NCBI GenBank assembly: GCA_014360745.1
Contig: JACIWY010000023.1
Span: 1 to 18,370, forward strand
Direction of reading: 5' to 3'
DNA: 18,370 bases
DNA from: Chloroflexota bacterium
GTDB taxonomy: Bacteria > Chloroflexota > Anaerolineae > UBA1429
Under the pieces are notes generated by a model. The model was not told where the DNA came from. It did no database searches and worked only from the letters and a program-made list of their open reading frames with translations. Below, piece by piece: positions 15,259-18,370 of this stretch. Positions within the stretch are counted from its first letter, which is position 1. Each line of letters begins with the position of its first letter. Both the position numbers and the translations under genes were made by a program.

Positions 15259-16902
15259 ATGCCATCAACTCTACTTCTATCTCTGCTATGGCTTCCTTTT
15301 GCGGGCGCAGCGCTTGTCGCGCCCTCGTCCGGCCGCGTCGGCCTGAGCCGTGGGGTGCAGCGCCTACAGACATGGCTTTACCCCTCCCTTTTATGTGGGC
15401 AGACCCTTTTGACCATCATCGCCATAGGGGCCCGCGCGCCACAATGGCGATTCTCCCTGGGTTCACCTCTTCTGCGAACGGGCATCGCCGTAGCCTTTGA
15501 GCTCGATGGTTTGGCCGCGCCTTTTTTGCTGTTGCTCAGCGTACCCTTGTTCCTGATGAGCTTGGCCGGCGCGCATTTGACGACCAGGCGATTACGGCGA
15601 AGCCTGACATTGCTGCTGTTAGCCGTGGGCGTCGCTGCGATCACTGCCCAAAACCTTCTGACGGCATGTTTGGCCTGGGGGGTGGCCGATTTGGTGCTAA
15701 TTGGCCTCAATCTGCTGGGCACCCCTGTTGAAGGGTTTCCGCATGTCGTCCGACAACTTGGGGCCAACCTGCTCTCGACGGCCCTGCTGGCAGCGGCCGT
15801 CGTCCTATCTGCAGAAAGCGGAGGCTCCTTGGAGGCGCCAGGGCAGGTCATGCCCCTCGCGCTTTCCCTAGCCTTCCTGGCCACCGCGCTGCGCATAGGC
15901 GTTTATCCGGCGCCCGGAAGCGCACGCCATCGCTGGCAAGCCACCCTTTTTGCCTTAGCCTCCGGCGGGGTTTTGTGGCTTCGTTTGCTGATCGTTACGC
16001 CTCCTGCTATGTGGCCGGCTGGCGTCGCCTCATCCCTCGGAGGCTGGATGTTGCTGGCCACAGCTGCGATAGCCGCTAGGGCGCCCAGTTTGCGCTTGGC
16101 CTTTCCGTACCTGGCGCTTCATGAAGGGACCGTCGCGCTTATGGCCTCGCTATGCGATTCCACAGCCGGCCCGGCGATCGGCTTGATCACCTGGGTGAGC
16201 CTCGGCATTTGTCTGACGCTCGTACACCTGTTGCCCACCCTCTGGCCGGCGGGCCAATTGCCTCGTTGGGGGCGTTGGGTGTGGGCGGCAGCGCTGGCTC
16301 CCTTGGCCGGGGCTCCCCTGACGCTAGGGTTCCTATCTCATTACGCTTTGCTCAAGATATGCTGGGCACAAGGCAACCTGCGGGCTTTTTGGCTGGCCGC
16401 TTTTTCCTTCGCATTGGCCGCCATTCCTTTATGGCGACATCTGCTCTCCCTCTCGCCTTCGCGAATTGCGCGCCCACGCTTTGCCATAGCTTGGGCAAGC
16501 GCGGGAGGGGCTGTAGCGCTAGAAATCGTCACCGTTGCAGCGGCTATTCATCCCCCCTTGTTGCTTGGGTTAAAATCCGTCCCGATCAATATGCCTACCC
16601 TGTTTTCCTTTTTGAGCGGTTCCCTTCCGGATACTTGGGCCGTCATTTTGCTGGCCTCGCTGGCTCCGTTGGCTTTGGGTTTCTATGGGGCGCGGATCGA
16701 ACAACGGCTCAAACCCATCACCGTTGGGGCGCTCGACACCGTGGCCGCTGCGCTCGAAATGCACTGGCTGTACGAGATCATAGAGTTGCTATTGCAGGCG
16801 GCGCGCCAAGCCGTCGACGCAATCTCGTTGACCATCGACCGCGTGCTATACCTCGGTTGGGTGATTACCTGGGCGATGGTATTCATCCTACAGATCGTCT
16901 GA
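15259..16902 (+). CDS. NuoL/HyfD-like antiporter-type membrane subunit, degenerate
   Basis: This 547-residue protein has many hydrophobic helices in the pattern of proton-channel subunits of complex I and group 4 hydrogenases (NuoL/M/N, HyfB/D/F, MrpA/D). TAQNLLTACLAWGVADLVLIGLNL (about 129-152) aligns with the family's LLxLFxAWELxS helix, but the key glutamate is Gly141. ALRIGVYPAPG (210-220) aligns with the AKSAQFPLHxW helix, with Arg212 in place of the key lysine and the histidine lost. LAGAPLTLGFLSHYALLKI resembles the LAGLPPTAGF segment. The C-terminus has a long amphipathic helix and a final membrane helix as in NuoL. The ATG at 15259 follows the promoter; the longer frame from 15115 would cross it. 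The start lacks a strong ribosome binding site. Proton pumping is doubtful given the lost residues. Confidence 0.65.
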   Translation: MPSTLLLSLLWLPFAGAALVAPSSGRVGLSRGVQRLQTWLYPSLLCGQTLLTIIAIGARAPQWRFSLGSPLLRTGIAVAFELDGLAAPFLLLLSVPLFLMSLAGAHLTTRRLRRSLTLLLLAVGVAAITAQNLLTACLAWGVADLVLIGLNLLGTPVEGFPHVVRQLGANLLSTALLAAAVVLSAESGGSLEAPGQVMPLALSLAFLATALRIGVYPAPGSARHRWQATLFALASGGVLWLRLLIVTPPAMWPAGVASSLGGWMLLATAAIAARAPSLRLAFPYLALHEGTVALMASLCDSTAGPAIGLITWVSLGICLTLVHLLPTLWPAGQLPRWGRWVWAAALAPLAGAPLTLGFLSHYALLKICWAQGNLRAFWLAAFSFALAAIPLWRHLLSLSPSRIARPRFAIAWASAGGAVALEIVTVAAAIHPPLLLGLKSVPINMPTLFSFLSGSLPDTWAVILLASLAPLALGFYGARIEQRLKPITVGALDTVAAALEMHWLYEIIELLLQAARQAVDAISLTIDRVLYLGWVITWAMVFILQIV

Positions 16903-16915
16903 GGGCTAGGGGGAT

Positions 16916-17587
16916 ATGAACCGGCTGGGGGAGATCGTTGCCGCTATTACCGCGCTTTCGGCCAACCAGATTGTGTTGGGGTTGGTTGCCCTTTCTGCCT
17001 TTATGCTGGTCATCGAAGATCGTCGCATTGTGTTGATCCCTCTTGTCGCTCAATATATACTTTTGGCCGTGCTCAGCAGCTCCGTTCTCTATCGACCGGT
17101 TATGTGGGTACGTTGGGGGCTGGGTATAGCCATCGGTCTTTTGTTGTACATAACAGCCTCTCATATGCAAAGGCGTCAAATAGCCAGCCTGGCCGGCCGT
17201 TCGCGCCCACTACCTAGTATGGGTTTTCTCTTCAGGATCTTTTCTTTCGCCCTGAGTGCGCTGGCAGCCTATGGCCTATGGCGTGCCTATCCGTCGTCGT
17301 CGATTCCGCCGGAGTCGAATCTGGCCGGTTATCTGTTGATGATCGTGGGCATCGTGATGATGATCAGTGGCGTCGGGCCGCTACGCGCAGGGCTGGGTGT
17401 GCTCGTTTTTATGAACGGCTTTGAGGCCTGGTATTTCTTTCTTGAACGCAGCTTGTTGGCCGGTGCGTTGTTAGGGGCATTAGACATCCTCGCCGCACTG
17501 GGCATCGTCGTCTGCACGGAGAGCTGGCTACAGGTGGTGCATGCCCAAGAGCGGGATATGTTGCGCGGCGAAGAGGTGGAGCAGTGA
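16916..17587 (+). CDS. HyfE/NuoK-like membrane protein
   Basis: This 223-residue protein has about seven hydrophobic segments and the length of HyfE (about 216 residues), the hydrogenase-4 subunit whose C-terminal half is NuoK-like. NLAGYLLMIVGIVMMISG (135-152) leads into GLGVLVFMNGFEAWYF (159-174), which aligns with the NuoK helix G-L-E-x-x-x-N-A; Asn167 is kept but the glutamate four residues earlier is Leu163, with a different Glu at 170. ALLGALDILAALGIVV follows in the place of the DPLPQALVLTAIVI helix of MnhC/HyfE. It starts 13 bases after the previous stop and its own stop overlaps the next start, so the three genes are one transcript. Its position between a NuoL-like and a NuoN-like gene is the hyfD-hyfE-hyfF order. 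Family placement is by pattern, not by search. Confidence 0.55.
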   Translation: MNRLGEIVAAITALSANQIVLGLVALSAFMLVIEDRRIVLIPLVAQYILLAVLSSSVLYRPVMWVRWGLGIAIGLLLYITASHMQRRQIASLAGRSRPLPSMGFLFRIFSFALSALAAYGLWRAYPSSSIPPESNLAGYLLMIVGIVMMISGVGPLRAGLGVLVFMNGFEAWYFFLERSLLAGALLGALDILAALGIVVCTESWLQVVHAQERDMLRGEEVEQ

Positions 17588-18370
17588 CGATCCCCTGGCT
17601 GATCGGCCTTCCCCTGGCTATGTCCTTGCTTACCCTGGTGTTGCGTCGCGTTCGTCTGGTAACCACGCCACTGACAGCAGCGACGTTTTTCGCCCTGGCG
17701 ATTGTCCTGGCGACGGCTAGAGCAGAACCCCTGATCGTATTAGGGCGTTCGCTCGAGCTCGCTCCGGCCGAGGCCATGCTTATGGCACTGAACGCCGCCT
17801 TGTTGGGTTGGGGGACGTTGGCCAGTCATCGTATCGACCAAAGCCGCGCAGCGTATTCGTTGGCCTTGAGCGCCTTTGCCTTCTCGGTTGCGGCGGTCGT
17901 GATGGAGAACCTGACACTAGCCATCCTGTGTCTGCAAATTGCCGCGGTGCTGGCGACACTGCTTTTGCCCATCCACCGCGCCGAGGCCGCATGGACGGCG
18001 CTCCATATGCTTTTTATCGTCGCTCTGGCCGGTGCCCTGTTGCTCGTGGGGGCCTGGGCCATCCAACGGCAGGCCATCGAGCCCGGCAATGTGCAGCTTC
18101 TTCACCTAGGCAGCGTGACGCTGGCTTTGGGCTTTGCCATCGTGATCGCGGCAGTGCCTTTTCACGTTTGGTCGCCCCCGGTGCTGGCCTGCGGAAGCAT
18201 CTTGGCCAGCATTTTGTCCAGTGTTTCTTTGCACAGCATCGGGCTGCTCCGCTTCCAGCAGCTCCTCAATGCCGAGCTATGGCCGGAAGAGGGCGCGTTC
18301 TTGGCGAGCCTCTTGTTGATCTCCGGGGTGCTAGGCGTTGCCGTGGGCAGCATAGGCGCTTGGGCACAGC
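17584..18370 (+). CDS. NuoN/HyfF-like antiporter-type subunit, N-terminal part (runs off right edge)
   Basis: A GTG at 17584 overlaps the upstream TGA (GTGA), giving an open frame of 262 residues that reaches the window end: MTIPWLIGLPLAMSLLTL at the start, then at least seven hydrophobic segments. LGFAIVIAAVPFHVWSPPV (about 182-200) is a close match to the NuoN/HyfF helix GLLFKLAAVPFHFWAPDV, but the proton-carrying lysine is Val187. ENLTLAILCLQIAAVL (108-122) aligns with the LLxLFLGLELLS helix, with Gln118 where the glutamate belongs. Translation is probably coupled to the HyfE-like gene. It would sit in the membrane arm of a complex I or group 4 hydrogenase-like assembly; the catalytic subunits, if any, lie beyond the window. 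Confidence 0.7.
   Translation, partial: MTIPWLIGLPLAMSLLTLVLRRVRLVTTPLTAATFFALAIVLATARAEPLIVLGRSLELAPAEAMLMALNAALLGWGTLASHRIDQSRAAYSLALSAFAFSVAAVVMENLTLAILCLQIAAVLATLLLPIHRAEAAWTALHMLFIVALAGALLLVGAWAIQRQAIEPGNVQLLHLGSVTLALGFAIVIAAVPFHVWSPPVLACGSILASILSSVSLHSIGLLRFQQLLNAELWPEEGAFLASLLLISGVLGVAVGSIGAWAQ

Overview
The window is GC-rich bacterial chromosome with tightly packed operons, clear Shine-Dalgarno sites and sigma70-type promoters. The gene mix (a cobalamin-type diol dehydratase subunit, a cytoplasmic glycoside-breakdown operon, an unlinked ComEC, a lone nitrogenase-like protein and Hyf/Nuo-type membrane proteins) would suit a Chloroflexota/Anaerolineae-like organism. That placement is inference; no marker gene here proves it. 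I see no rRNA, tRNA, CRISPR array, transposase or phage gene.

Region 1 (1-304, minus) is the start of an MFS-type membrane protein that leaves the window on the left. Region 2 (555-9126, plus) is a run of seven genes: a diol dehydratase small subunit without its partner subunits, two Gfo/Idh/MocA oxidoreductases, a sugar-isomerase-like TIM barrel, a GH2 beta-mannosidase, an MFS transporter and a mandelate-racemase-subgroup enolase. Except for the first gene, these look like one cytoplasmic pathway: import of a mannoside or related glycoside, oxidation/isomerisation, hydrolysis, and dehydration or racemisation of an acid product.

Region 3 (9136-11938, minus) holds comEC, with a perfect TATAAT box just upstream, followed by a small VOC-fold protein whose ribosome binding site overlaps the comEC stop. 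Region 4 (12078-14538, plus) is a two-gene unit: a COG3618-type amidohydrolase and a single-subunit nitrogenase component 1-like protein. The latter keeps the cluster-type cysteines (C37, C62, C124) and a cofactor-type cysteine (C250), but has Asn where NifD has its cofactor His. A perfect 8-bp hairpin sits against its ribosome binding site. No reductase partner (NifH/BchL/CfbC type) is in the window.

Region 5 (14698-18370) is a divergent pair. On the minus strand a 118-aa membrane protein has a perfect consensus promoter (TTGACA-17-TATAAT), and the spacer contains a perfect 14-bp palindrome, a strong operator candidate. On the plus strand, from its own promoter, runs an operon of NuoL/HyfD-like, HyfE/NuoK-like and NuoN/HyfF-like membrane proteins, the last cut by the window end. 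By eye, all three have lost acidic or lysine residues that carry protons in complex I-type pumps. The two most unusual items are the stand-alone nitrogenase-like protein and this degenerate membrane arm with its operator-controlled divergent neighbour.
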